Positions 10,159 to 18,355 of a DNA stretch of 51,154 nucleotides are shown here, piece after piece. The stretch covers positions 1 to 51,154 of the forward strand of contig JAJDWI010000159.1 in assembly GCA_022825665.1 (NCBI GenBank). The letters are read 5' to 3'. The stretch is from Candidatus Poribacteria bacterium (GTDB lineage: Bacteria; Poribacteria; WGA-4E; WGA-3G). The notes beneath the pieces are model-generated. The model did no database searches. It was not told the DNA's origin and was given only the letters and a program-made list of their open reading frames with translations. The position numbers and the translations under genes were made by a program. How positions within the stretch are numbered: position 1 is the first letter of the stretch; each line of letters opens with the position of its first letter.

Positions 10159-11379
10159 CTATTGCCAACTTGCGATGAAATCTGCAACGTCATAATTCGG
10201 TGGCATCTCATTGAAATAATATCGCATTGGTCCTGATTGAAAACCTGGTAAAAAATGTTCCTTATCTGTTTTAAGAAGTGCGTCAAGCGGTTTGAAACGT
10301 TTCCAAAGAGTGCTGGCTTTCTCTTGTGTAAAACGTTCCTCGGCAAAGGGAGGTCCCCAATTTAGCGTAATGGAATGAAACCCTTTTCCGCGATTTCGCA
10401 AATCATCTGGAATGTCTTCAAGTTTACATCCATGCGTAAGCGCGACAAAACAGGCAGCTTTACATAAAAAGACTGTTGATAACAACTTCCCTTTCTCACT
10501 CCTGCCCGGATGTAACTTTTCAAGAGCACTATGATATGCAGACGCATCTTTTTCAATCGCTGCTTGAAGGGCATTCTCTGTCCACTCCTGCATCTGATTG
10601 CTGCGCACATTCCATCGGTCAAACATCTTTTGTACTTTTGGGGACAGATATTCCATGTAGTCAAGCGTTGGATAGTGCGTAAAGTTTGAGAAACCGCCAT
10701 GAATTGTTCGACGCATCTTCTGACTGTAATTACTCCCCCAATGTAGGATAGGTAAAATATATACCACACCGTCACCAGCATTAAGATGTGTTTGTATACC
10801 TTCTTGCAGTGGTGTACGCGGATCTGCTAACAATTGTTCGTTTTCCTGATCTGTATTCACTCTCAAGTGGCTCCCAGGTATAACCCATAGGACATTGTCG
10901 TCGTAAAGTGAAAGATTCCATTGCACATACCGCGGACCTGTTTCAACTATATCGTCAATATAACCTTGTAGTGGTGCAGTATCAATTGGGTGGTGGTCAC
11001 GGTGCCATGCAGCAGGTCCGTGATCTCGGACTGGATTGCACATTAGCATCATTTCGGTAACACCAGCATCCTCTTCACCGAGCAGTTCACTACTCACATG
11101 TTGCATATTTTCGTGTGCCCAAATTTCAACTGCACTTGCTGTCTTATCGTCAACAAGCCCAGCGAGTGGTTCACGTCCGAGGTTCAAACGCGGTTGTGCA
11201 GATGTTTCCCACACGCCTTCGGGTGGATCGTTTGGATGCCGTTCTTTCACCCAGAGATCGCGTTGTCGCGTAACCATCTGTTCGTAGCTTTCCCTAAGCG
11301 CATTCAGTTCCTCAGGAGGAATTACCTGTCGTAGAACGAGGTATCCTTCTTCCATGAATTGGGTTCTATTGATTTTCAT
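10159..11379 (-). CDS. Phytanoyl-CoA dioxygenase (PhyH) family protein
   Basis: This 406-residue protein resembles non-haem Fe(II)/2-oxoglutarate dioxygenases of the PhyH family. The N terminus (FMEEGYLVLRQVIPPEELNAL) is typical. The facial-triad H-x-D is visible in AAWHRDHHP and a distal His probably lies in RRTIHGG. The start ATG has AGGAG upstream (AGGAGTAAGTCC-ATG). At 406 residues it is longer than many bacterial PhyH proteins (about 260-300); the extra length is C-terminal and helical. The substrate is unknown. An SDR gene begins its own unit just upstream on the same strand, 53 bp away, so these genes may be cotranscribed. Confidence 0.85.
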   Translation of the reverse strand: MKINRTQFMEEGYLVLRQVIPPEELNALRESYEQMVTRQRDLWVKERHPNDPPEGVWETSAQPRLNLGREPLAGLVDDKTASAVEIWAHENMQHVSSELLGEEDAGVTEMMLMCNPVRDHGPAAWHRDHHPIDTAPLQGYIDDIVETGPRYVQWNLSLYDDNVLWVIPGSHLRVNTDQENEQLLADPRTPLQEGIQTHLNAGDGVVYILPILHWGSNYSQKMRRTIHGGFSNFTHYPTLDYMEYLSPKVQKMFDRWNVRSNQMQEWTENALQAAIEKDASAYHSALEKLHPGRSEKGKLLSTVFLCKAACFVALTHGCKLEDIPDDLRNRGKGFHSITLNWGPPFAEERFTQEKASTLWKRFKPLDALLKTDKEHFLPGFQSGPMRYYFNEMPPNYDVADFIASWQ

Positions 11380-11432
11380 GGACTTACTCCTAATGTGTGT
11401 TTGTCCAACGAATCTAATCTGGTTGCTAATCG

Positions 11433-12164
11433 TTACCCGCGCCCAACATAGAGTTGCTCAACGGGTAGCACCGTTGCCTCCAACATATTAACATTAGGCG
11501 GCAGTGTTGCCATAAGAACTGCAGCTTGTGCAAGTGCGTCAACGTCCATCATCGGTTCAGAAGGAGGTTGTAGACGGTTCTTAACTCGTTCTACATAAGT
11601 GTTGCCGGGTTGTAAGCAGCTTGCGGTGATTCCGTGCGGTCTACCCTCCAACGCAGTCACTTGTGTTAAACCCCATATCCCGAATTTGCTTGAACTGTAA
11701 GGCGCACTGTTGAGACGGACCCGATGTGCAGAGATACTACCGACGTTTATAATCCGTCCACCTTCACCTTGTGCTTTCATAATCCGCATCGCTTCACGTG
11801 AGCAGAGAAACGGCGCACGCAAGTTCACAGCTATCACCTTGTCCCATGCTTCGGTAGATAGTTCGTCTATCGGTCCACCATCAAATGCTCCAGCATTATT
11901 CACAAGGATGTCCAAGCGATCATATTCAGCCATAGCTTTTTCAAAGAGAACCTTAATCTGTTCCTCATCGGTAACATCGGTTGGTACAGCAAGAACTTTT
12001 GTTCCTTTTTCGCGAAGTTCATCAGCGGTTTGCGTTAGTAGTTCTGCGTCCCTTGCGGCGATAGTCAAACTTGCGCCTTCAGCAGCAAGTCCTTTTGCAA
12101 TTCCCTTGCCTATTCCCCTATTGCCACCCGTTACAATTGCAACTTTTCCATCTAATTGTCCCAT
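11433..12164 (-). CDS. SDR family NAD(P)-dependent oxidoreductase
   Basis: The 243-residue protein is a classical short-chain dehydrogenase/reductase. It has the dinucleotide-binding motif TGGNRGIG at residues 12-19, NNAG at 89-92 and a probable catalytic tetrad of Asn114, Ser143, Tyr156 and Lys160 (YSSSK). The ribosome binding site GGAGG lies inside the last codons of the upstream glycosyltransferase-like gene, whose stop is 2 bp before this ATG. Translation of the two is probably coupled. The substrate is unpredictable; it could be a sugar, an alcohol or a 3-oxoacyl compound. Confidence 0.92.
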   Translation of the reverse strand: MGQLDGKVAIVTGGNRGIGKGIAKGLAAEGASLTIAARDAELLTQTADELREKGTKVLAVPTDVTDEEQIKVLFEKAMAEYDRLDILVNNAGAFDGGPIDELSTEAWDKVIAVNLRAPFLCSREAMRIMKAQGEGGRIINVGSISAHRVRLNSAPYSSSKFGIWGLTQVTALEGRPHGITASCLQPGNTYVERVKNRLQPPSEPMMDVDALAQAAVLMATLPPNVNMLEATVLPVEQLYVGRG

Positions 12165-12166
12165 AT

Positions 12167-12862
12167 CTAATCCTCCTTTAAAATCTCTATTAACAACTTT
12201 TCCGTTCTAATTGCTTGCACTGTTCCTTCTGCGAGTCGAATTGCAGAGAGGTGCGCGTGCAAAAATGATAAATCTTCAGGTGTATCTATGTCGTACCAAG
12301 GCGGTAGCAGCATGAACTTAGCACCTGTTGTCCGAATACGTTCTAATGTCTGTTGTAATACATGAGCAGTACTCCATACTATCTCTTCAAAAACACAAGG
12401 AATTATCATTGCAAGGTTATGCGTTGAAAAACCGATAAGATAATAACCCCCATCCATACTTGGACCGATAACAATATCACGAGAATCAAGCACATCTATC
12501 GCTTGAGAAATATACGATAAAGGTAATGTCGGACTATCGGAACCGACGAGTAATATCTTGTCATATCCGTTTTTTGCTGCCCACTGCGTTGCCGATGTAA
12601 GACGTTCACCAAGGTCATTGCCTTCTTGTGGAATGTAGATAACATTGTTTCCAATCAACTCCTGAAGATCGGGTAAACCCTCTGGGGGTGTGTATGCAAC
12701 TACCACATCTATATTTGTTAGTTTTGTAAGAGCCTCGCACCAATCCAGCAGGAACGCGCGGTATAACGATGCTGCTTGTTCAGGAGATAACTTAGGAAGC
12801 AGCCGTGTTTTTACTTGGTTCGGAACTGGATTCTTAGCAAAAACTATCAGGCACGTATTCAA
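12167..12862 (-). CDS. TIGR04282/DUF2064 family glycosyltransferase-like protein
   Basis: The 231-residue protein has the hallmarks of the DUF2064/TIGR04282 family of GT-A nucleotidyl/glycosyltransferase-like proteins. The N-terminal motif is VFAKNPVPNQVKTRL and the central motif is LLVGSDSPTLP. A GPSMDGGYYLIG segment and a C-terminal WYDIDTPEDL motif follow. Family members occur in arsenosugar-type and other sugar-transfer contexts; the specific donor and acceptor are unknown. The first usable codon appears to be TTG at 12862, because an in-frame stop lies two codons upstream. The gene is translationally coupled to the downstream SDR gene. Confidence 0.85.
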   Translation of the reverse strand: MNTCLIVFAKNPVPNQVKTRLLPKLSPEQAASLYRAFLLDWCEALTKLTNIDVVVAYTPPEGLPDLQELIGNNVIYIPQEGNDLGERLTSATQWAAKNGYDKILLVGSDSPTLPLSYISQAIDVLDSRDIVIGPSMDGGYYLIGFSTHNLAMIIPCVFEEIVWSTAHVLQQTLERIRTTGAKFMLLPPWYDIDTPEDLSFLHAHLSAIRLAEGTVQAIRTEKLLIEILKED

Positions 12863-13619
12863 TATTCACTCACTGTTTAGCATCTTTTAGTGAAACCTAA
12901 AAATATATGTACACTTCCGGTAGATGCGGTTTCCTAACTGTATCTATGAGATCGATCAAACACCTGTTCGGTTAGGAAACCGAACCATAGACATCAATTT
13001 AGTGCATAATGTTAGTGCATCCATTACACTTGTCGCCCCGCTGGGGCTTTAGGACTGTATGTGAGCATGCGGGCGAGGCGACCTCGCCCCTACGGCATGT
13101 CCGAGGTGCAATTCATTGCGCGACTACAAACGGGTTTTCTCCTTAAATTGACGCTAATGGTTCGGTATTCTAACCGAACCTACCGTAGTGTGTAAATAAT
13201 TATGGATTCTACTATTATTTGAAAACTTGATATGTGTTGATTGGATTTCACTTTATCAGATAACAGTGATACCGTCAATACAGAATTGTGCGTTGGACGG
13301 TCATTTGTAGGTCGGAACGAGCGTAGCGAAACCGATAGGTATCAATTTAGTGATTCTTGTCTGTCTGAATTGCTTGTTGTCTGAACCAGGATTTACAAAT
13401 CAACGCCGAATGCGCGTATGGTATTCCTCCGTTTGGCATTTGGTGGTCACTTCTACAAGATAGGTGGGAAACCCCACCCCTATGAGGTGGTTTGTTGTTT
13501 TGCATGATTATTTTCGTATAGTTGATGCGAGGTGGATATAGGGTGCGGTTTTTTGCGTAAGATTTGACAGCGAATTGTTTGTGCTTTTCTTGTAAGGACA
13601 TCGGTTTTTGCTCCTTCTA

Positions 13620-13663
13620 AAAACGAACCAAAAAAGGTTGTTTTTCGGTTTTTGGTTCGTTTT
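13620..13663. repeat. Perfect 15-bp inverted repeat with 14-nt loop
   Basis: AAAACGAACCAAAAA at 13620-13634 is exactly complementary to 13649-13663. The motif TTTTTGGTTCGTTTT recurs near 13732-13746. It could be a terminator-like hairpin or the end of a small mobile element. No gene ends close enough to assign it as a terminator. Confidence 0.6.
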
Positions 13664-14351
13664 GTAATTTGGGGTTATGCCAGTCTGGAACTGGGTTTAT
13701 AGGGGTTTTTGGAAATTCTGAGTTTTTCATTTTTGGTTCGTTTTTTATTTGCTCGGTTATGGTCAGTTTTTGGTGAATGTTTTTTGGGTGACGGGTGGCA
13801 GTTTTTGTTGTGAATGTGAAGTATAAGCGGTTTTCGTTTTTCATAGTGGTAAGTATTATAACAGGTGTTAAGAGAGGTGTGAAGGGGTTCTGGAGATTGG
13901 AACAATATATATCCCATAAGTTTCATGTATATTTCAGATTTTTGGTTTTTTGAACCAGGATTTTCAGGATTTGTAGATTTTCAGGATAAGAGAAGAGGGT
14001 TTTCCCGTCCGTATAAAGAAAAATAAAGATAAGACGGGCGGGGAGACCCCGCCCCTACGAAGAGGGTGGTATTTTTTGTCTGAACCGGGATTTTCAGGAT
14101 TATAGGATTTTCAGGATTATAGGATTTTCAGGATTATTGTCTGAACCGTGATTTTCAGGATTACAGGATTTTCAGGATAAGAGAAGAGGGGTTTTCCCTC
14201 GTAGGGGCGGGGTTGCCCCGCCCGTTTTGGATAATATGCGGGCGAGGAAACCTCGCCCCTACGAATGTAAGAGGCGCAATGAATTGCGCGACTACGAACA
14301 AGAATATAAGAGGCGCGTGAACGCGGGCGGGGAGACAACGCCCCTACGAGG

Positions 14352-14414
14352 GATGAACCGGGATTAGCAGGATAAGAGGTTGATATGCCAAAACTCATAA
14401 TCCTGGTTCAGACA
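14352..14414. repeat. Compact TGTCTGAACC-type palindromic element (63 bp)
   Basis: The element begins GATGAACCGGGATTAGCAGG and ends with CCTGGTTCAGAC. It includes the internal words GGATAAGAG and GATATGCCA found in longer copies. It lies 77 bp before the tyrosine recombinase start. Confidence 0.6.
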
Positions 14415-14491
14415 ACAAACACGTAACCCAAAACCCAAAATTAGCGTCATATAATTAACGTTATTCAACGCTATAGAAATTGGAGAATTGA

Positions 14492-15418
14492 ATGCAGAAC
14501 GAAATTGCTAAACTTGAAACGCCGACGACAGCACTTCAGGAACAGACCAAATCGCTTATCCATTCCAGCATATCCGCAAATACCAAAAAGGCATATCAAC
14601 GCGCTTTACATAGTTTGGATGACTGGAAACCGAGTGATACTCCCTTATCCGACTCGCTACTCGCAGCTTACATCACAAAGCTGCACGACGAAGGTAAATC
14701 GCCGTCAACGATATCGCAGGTCGTCGCTGCAGTGAAATGGCAGATGAAACATCAGATTGATAGCAATATCCCACTACCCGTCACAAACGCAACACTCGCA
14801 GGTATCCGCAGAGATGGCAAAGAGAGAGGACGCGGACAGGTAGATGGACTTATCTGGCAGACGGTGGAACGGGTCTGTATACAGGCGGAAACGGATGGCA
14901 CAATTGCTGGCTTACGAGACTCCGCAATGATACGACTGATGAGCGACTGCTTACTCCGTATCAGCGAGGTTGTGGCTGTCAATATCGGAGACATTAAAGA
15001 AAAGACGCTCACACTCAGAGAATCTAAATCTGACCAAGAGGGGCGCGGAGAGAGCCTTTATATCTGTGATGTAACACGGCACATCATCTCGCAATACAAG
15101 GCGCGGGCTGCTATTGAAAGCGGCGCGCTATTCCGACAGGTCCGCCGTGGCGACAATATACAGGAAAATAGACTGCACGAACATTCCGCGCGTCGTATCA
15201 TACAGAAACGCGCATCAAATGCGGGTGTGGACGGGTTTATCTCAGGACATTCCTTGCGTGTGGGGTCAGCGATGTCGTTGGCATCTGCGGGTGCGTCTGT
15301 TGTTGATATGCAGGTTGCGGGTCGGTGGAAGTCGTCTCAAATGCCCGCACACTACGCCAAAGCCGAACTCGCTGAACGCGGTGCTATCGCTCGGTTTAAA
15401 GATGGGAAATTGGTTTGA
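14492..15418 (+). CDS. Tyrosine recombinase (phage-integrase family)
   Basis: The 308-residue protein has a SAM-like N-terminal DNA-binding domain (TKKAYQRALHSLDDW ... YITKLHDEGKSPSTI) and a C-terminal catalytic domain. Visible catalytic residues are Arg in LLRISEV, Lys in LRESKSDQEG, His and Arg in GHSLRVGSA, Trp in AGRWKS in place of the second His, and the nucleophile Tyr in PAHYAKAE. The set appears complete, so the enzyme could be active. The start has TGGAGA about 8 nt upstream. Such proteins integrate, excise or resolve DNA by strand exchange. Copies of the TGTCTGAACC-type element lie on both sides (14352-14414 and 15436-15578). No adjacent att site or excisionase gene was recognised. 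Confidence 0.9.
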   Translation: MQNEIAKLETPTTALQEQTKSLIHSSISANTKKAYQRALHSLDDWKPSDTPLSDSLLAAYITKLHDEGKSPSTISQVVAAVKWQMKHQIDSNIPLPVTNATLAGIRRDGKERGRGQVDGLIWQTVERVCIQAETDGTIAGLRDSAMIRLMSDCLLRISEVVAVNIGDIKEKTLTLRESKSDQEGRGESLYICDVTRHIISQYKARAAIESGALFRQVRRGDNIQENRLHEHSARRIIQKRASNAGVDGFISGHSLRVGSAMSLASAGASVVDMQVAGRWKSSQMPAHYAKAELAERGAIARFKDGKLV

Positions 15419-15435
15419 ATTGGGGATTGTCTTTT

Positions 15436-15578
15436 TGTCTGAACCGTGATTTTCAGGATTATAGGATTTGCAGGATTTGAGTTTGATGTGTTGTAGTGCT
15501 TTTGATAGGATGTAAGGTTTCCTTTTGCAAGGGTTCTTGGCATATCAGACTCTTATCCTGGTAATCCTGGTTCAGACA
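15436..15578. repeat. TGTCTGAACC-type palindromic element, full-length copy
   Basis: This 143-bp copy starts TGTCTGAACCGTGATTTTCA and ends with TAATCCTGGTTCAGACA, giving imperfect terminal inverted repeats. The centre contains CTTTTGCAAGGG and GGCATATCAGACTCTTATCC. The centre is almost identical to that of the next copy at 15742-15902, which implies recent copying. Confidence 0.75.
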
Positions 15579-15741
15579 AAACACCCTCTTCGTAGGGGCG
15601 GGGTTTCCCGCCCGTTCTTTGTCAGCATCACTGAACGCACGGATTTCTTCAGTCCCAGAGGGGCGAAAGGTGTATACACGTATACAACCATGCACGTATA
15701 CATCACCAAAAACCTCTTTCTCTTATCCCGTCCATCCTAAC

Positions 15742-15902
15742 TGTCTGAACCGGGATTTACAGGATTACAGGATTTTCAGGATTGGAGTTTGGTGTATTGT
15801 AGTGCTTTTGATAGGATGTAAGGTTTCCTTTTGCCAAAGGAGCTTGGCATATCAGACTCTTATCCTGGTAATCCTATAATCCTGCTAATCCTGGTTCAGA
15901 CA
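15742..15902. repeat. TGTCTGAACC-type palindromic element, full-length copy
   Basis: This 161-bp copy is the same family as 15436-15578, with the same centre (AGTGCTTTTGATAGGATG ...) and an extra ATCCTATAATCCTGC unit before the right end. It precedes the lipoprotein gene by 135 bp. The DNA between the two copies holds a CGTAGGGGCGGGG hairpin and a GTATACAC-type palindrome. Confidence 0.75.
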
Positions 15903-16037
15903 CTTAGGGCAGCAACCTGTCCCCACAAGTGGAAAATATAAAACTCATCCTTAATTTGAAACATTTATCGTATTTTCCCGTTAACAACAACAGGCATTAT
16001 GCATTGAAGTAATCTTATAATTAACAGTGAGTTCACT

Positions 16038-17003
16038 ATGAGACATCATAAATTTATTTGTATAGCTATTAGTTTAACATTCCTATTATTTCTAAGTATC
16101 ATCGGTTGTTCCGACCAGCCATATACCGGTCCATTGCTCACACCTGACGAGGTAGACAATTATATTAGAGATACAGGCTCCGGTAGTGTCTGCTTGACAA
16201 ATGATGGTGTCTATACATGTATCAGGCAAGAAAACAGGGGACTGGATATACATATTTATCTTGGCAATGTTGTCCATACATTCTATTACAAAGACAAAGT
16301 TATTCTACGCACACAACGACAGCCGACATCGCCCGATACGTCTGGACCGACTGGTAACAATGGCAATAACGGCAATAATGGAAACAACGGCAATAATGGG
16401 AACAATGGCGGAAATAATAACGGAAATAACAATGGGAATAATGGAAACAACGGCAACAACGGGAACAATGGCAATAATGGGAACAATGGCGGAAATAATA
16501 ACGGAAATAACAATGGGAATAATGGAAACAACGGCAACAATGGCAATAATGCGAACAATGGCAATAATGAGGACAATGGCAATAATGGGGACAATGGCAA
16601 TAATGGGGACAATGGAGACTCCACAGACCCCACAGATACCTCAGACGACTCCGAAGTGCCTGAAGAACTAAAAACACATCATAATCCTGATGGATGGGTC
16701 ATAACGTTATATTATGAAGATGGTATACCTGGTGGTGCGAGAGCTACATTGGAAGGTAGCGGATTTGTAGTGACTATCTTAGATGAGAATGATAATGACA
16801 TCACTGACACTATAACTGATATGGTGATTATCAGTGGTGAAGATGGGGACGCATTTCGGTTCTTTGTGCCAACCACAGGCGAGCAGATAACTATCAGTGT
16901 TGAAGGACTTTTCGAAAATCACGTCGCTGTATTCATTGTGAATGCGGAAGGTGAGATTGTCAATACAGAAGGCACAAATACCTACCAGATAAGTCCGTTA
17001 TAG
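16038..17003 (+). CDS. Putative lipoprotein with Asn/Gly-repeat linker
   Basis: The 321-residue protein begins with a lipoprotein signal (residues 1-23) and a lipobox ending at Cys24 (LSIIGC). A short N-terminal domain (about 25-100) contains the strand-like segment VCLTNDGVYTCI. A long low-complexity linker follows (about 108-190), made almost only of Asn and Gly with Asp and Glu towards its end. A C-terminal domain of about 110 residues (HNPDGWVITLYYEDG ...) looks like a beta-sandwich. At DNA level the linker contains an 81-bp duplication: GGCGGAAATAATAACGG at 16407 and again at 16488. It is probably a surface protein of variable linker length. I do not recognise the globular domains. Confidence 0.75.
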   Translation: MRHHKFICIAISLTFLLFLSIIGCSDQPYTGPLLTPDEVDNYIRDTGSGSVCLTNDGVYTCIRQENRGLDIHIYLGNVVHTFYYKDKVILRTQRQPTSPDTSGPTGNNGNNGNNGNNGNNGNNGGNNNGNNNGNNGNNGNNGNNGNNGNNGGNNNGNNNGNNGNNGNNGNNANNGNNEDNGNNGDNGNNGDNGDSTDPTDTSDDSEVPEELKTHHNPDGWVITLYYEDGIPGGARATLEGSGFVVTILDENDNDITDTITDMVIISGEDGDAFRFFVPTTGEQITISVEGLFENHVAVFIVNAEGEIVNTEGTNTYQISPL

Positions 17004-17304
17004 GCACAACATCCCACACGAATATTATATACAATTTGATTGTCAGAATTGCAGAAGGGCGAGGGTTTCCGCGCCCGTTCTTCTGTCTGAACCGGGATTT
17101 GAAATCAAGAAATCAACGCTACAAATGTCATTAAGACATTTGGCGGGTATGAATGCCTTTTGGCATTCCCCGGGATTACAGGATTTGCAGGATAAGAGAA
17201 GAGGTTTTTTGTTGGAGACATGTATGGATGTATTTTTGTCTGAATCACTGAAGACGCAATGGAGTGGAGAGAATTCAGGCGAGAATACCTCACCTACAAT
17301 TTGT
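17004..17304. repeat. Intergenic region with half-copies of palindromic elements
   Basis: The region holds a left half of the TGTCTGAACC-type element from about 17082, a CGCTACAAATG/CATTTGGCG-type hairpin and a GGATTTGCAGGATAAGAG fragment near 17174-17200. No gene is supported. The minus-strand PIN/antitoxin unit ends here. Confidence 0.5.
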
Positions 17305-17484
17305 TTAGTGTATTTTGTTACTATCCTGCTTTTGTTTACTATTAAGACGCAGATATTTTACACCTTGTTTCTTGAGTTCCTCCTGTCTACGTCTTACATC
17401 AACACAGTATTTGTGGATATCGTTACCAAAGCGTGCATTGATGCGTCGCTTTGCTTCTCGGACTTCCTCAATTATATCGTTCAT
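17305..17484 (-). CDS. Small protein overlapping PIN gene, probable antitoxin
   Basis: This 59-residue gene starts MNDIIEEVREAKRRINARFG and continues with a charged helical segment (VDVRRRQEELKKQG). Its ATG overlaps the stop codon of the PIN gene in an ATGA arrangement (17481-17484), so it is translationally coupled to it. A GGAGA motif lies just upstream of the ATG. Small helical proteins of this size and composition often accompany PIN-domain proteins as partners. The order, toxin first and partner second, is the reverse of most VapBC pairs. I infer an antitoxin or partner role from context only. Confidence 0.65.
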   Translation of the reverse strand: MNDIIEEVREAKRRINARFGNDIHKYCVDVRRRQEELKKQGVKYLRLNSKQKQDSNKIH

Positions 17485-17951
17485 AATTCAATCTCCAGTA
17501 GTTGTGCTGGGGTTAGAATCTTGACTGGCAAATAACCTGCTGCTTTACAAATTCGGTCAAATTGTATTTTTTGGTTTGTATTCGCGAGATGTTTTAGATT
17601 CCATGTTGTTAGGAATGGAACTTCATTGACGGTAGCAACCGCTACATGTATTGCGTCGCTTTCCTGATCTAATGGAAGTGCTCGTGCCTGCAATAATAAA
17701 GTAGCAAGAGATTCTACTTCCTCTGTAATTTCAAGTATACCCAAATTTTGTATTAATTGCAAGCGAAGTGTTACTTGATTTTTTCGGTTACCAACTTGGA
17801 TTTCGTCTATAACTCGTTGAGAAATAACAAACTCAAATCGCTTATCGTTCCATAAGCGATGCGTTACCTCTTGCATTTCAATAATATCTGGGTCTGTTCT
17901 ATGGTCTCTGACTAAGAAACTTGGAATTGATGTATCTAAATAAACAAACAC
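17481..17951 (-). CDS. PIN-domain protein (VapC-like RNase)
   Basis: The 156-residue protein starts with the PIN motif VYLDTSIPSFL, whose Asp is the first acidic active-site residue. Further acidic residues lie in SQRVIDEIQ and in LDQESDAIHVAVATV, and the C-terminal FLTTWNLKHLAN strand is typical of the fold. PIN proteins are Mg2+-dependent RNases and are usually toxins. The start codon appears to be GTG 17951, and no strong ribosome binding site is visible. The stop overlaps the start of the small helical partner gene. The pair sits alone between repeat elements, as mobile toxin-antitoxin modules often do. Confidence 0.82.
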   Translation of the reverse strand: MFVYLDTSIPSFLVRDHRTDPDIIEMQEVTHRLWNDKRFEFVISQRVIDEIQVGNRKNQVTLRLQLIQNLGILEITEEVESLATLLLQARALPLDQESDAIHVAVATVNEVPFLTTWNLKHLANTNQKIQFDRICKAAGYLPVKILTPAQLLEIEL

Positions 17952-18078
17952 TATACCACTTATTTAATTCTAAAAGATGTTCACATGATTATATATAAAT
18001 TATAATATATAATCAACGATAAAAATAAAATCTTCTGACGGGATGTTGTTAGATGCCCATATTATCAGAAGCACTTGT

Positions 18079-18223
18079 TGTCTGAACCAGGATTTTCAGG
18101 ATTACAGGATTTGCAGGATTGGGAGTTGGTTATTATATATTCCGCTGTAAAGGATGAAAGGTTACCTTTTGCAAAGGGACCTTGGCATACCGTTCTCTTA
18201 TCCTGTTAATCCTGGTTCAGACA
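18079..18223. repeat. TGTCTGAACC-type palindromic element, full-length copy
   Basis: This 145-bp copy has ends TGTCTGAACCAGGATTTTCA and TTAATCCTGGTTCAGACA, which are near-perfect inverted repeats. The centre contains CCTTTTGCAAAGGGACC, itself a small palindrome. It separates the PIN unit from the prohead protease gene. Confidence 0.75.
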
Positions 18224-18355
18224 ATTTTCTGACAATTTCCCAATCCCACACCATATCTATTGGATATATATTGTTCCCCATATACGATAGACCCCCGCAC
18301 CCCTATCTCCTTGCGTTATACTATATGACAATCAGCAACAGCAAAGGAGATACCG

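Larger units (their letters stand above)
12863..14491. repeat. 1.6-kb gene-free repeat-rich region, probable island edge
   Basis: I see no supportable gene. The left part carries REP-like hairpins of the kinds seen at 2177-2673. From about 13358 the first TGTCTGAACC...-type elements appear (13358-13400, 13950-14010, 14080-14190 and a compact full copy at 14352-14414). These are absent from 1-13.3 kb and frequent thereafter. Open frames on the minus strand around 13347-13926 are low-complexity readings of T-rich DNA. This is the best candidate for the left boundary of the accessory island. Confidence 0.6.

Noticed and set aside
13347-13926. Three minus-strand frames rich in Lys, Asn, His and Pro
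   Set aside because: They are translations of T-rich low-complexity DNA and hairpins, mutually overlapping, without ribosome binding sites.
16286-16677. Minus-strand frames rich in Leu/Pro or Cys/His opposite the lipoprotein
   Set aside because: They are the antisense reading of the Asn/Gly codon repeat and have no independent support.
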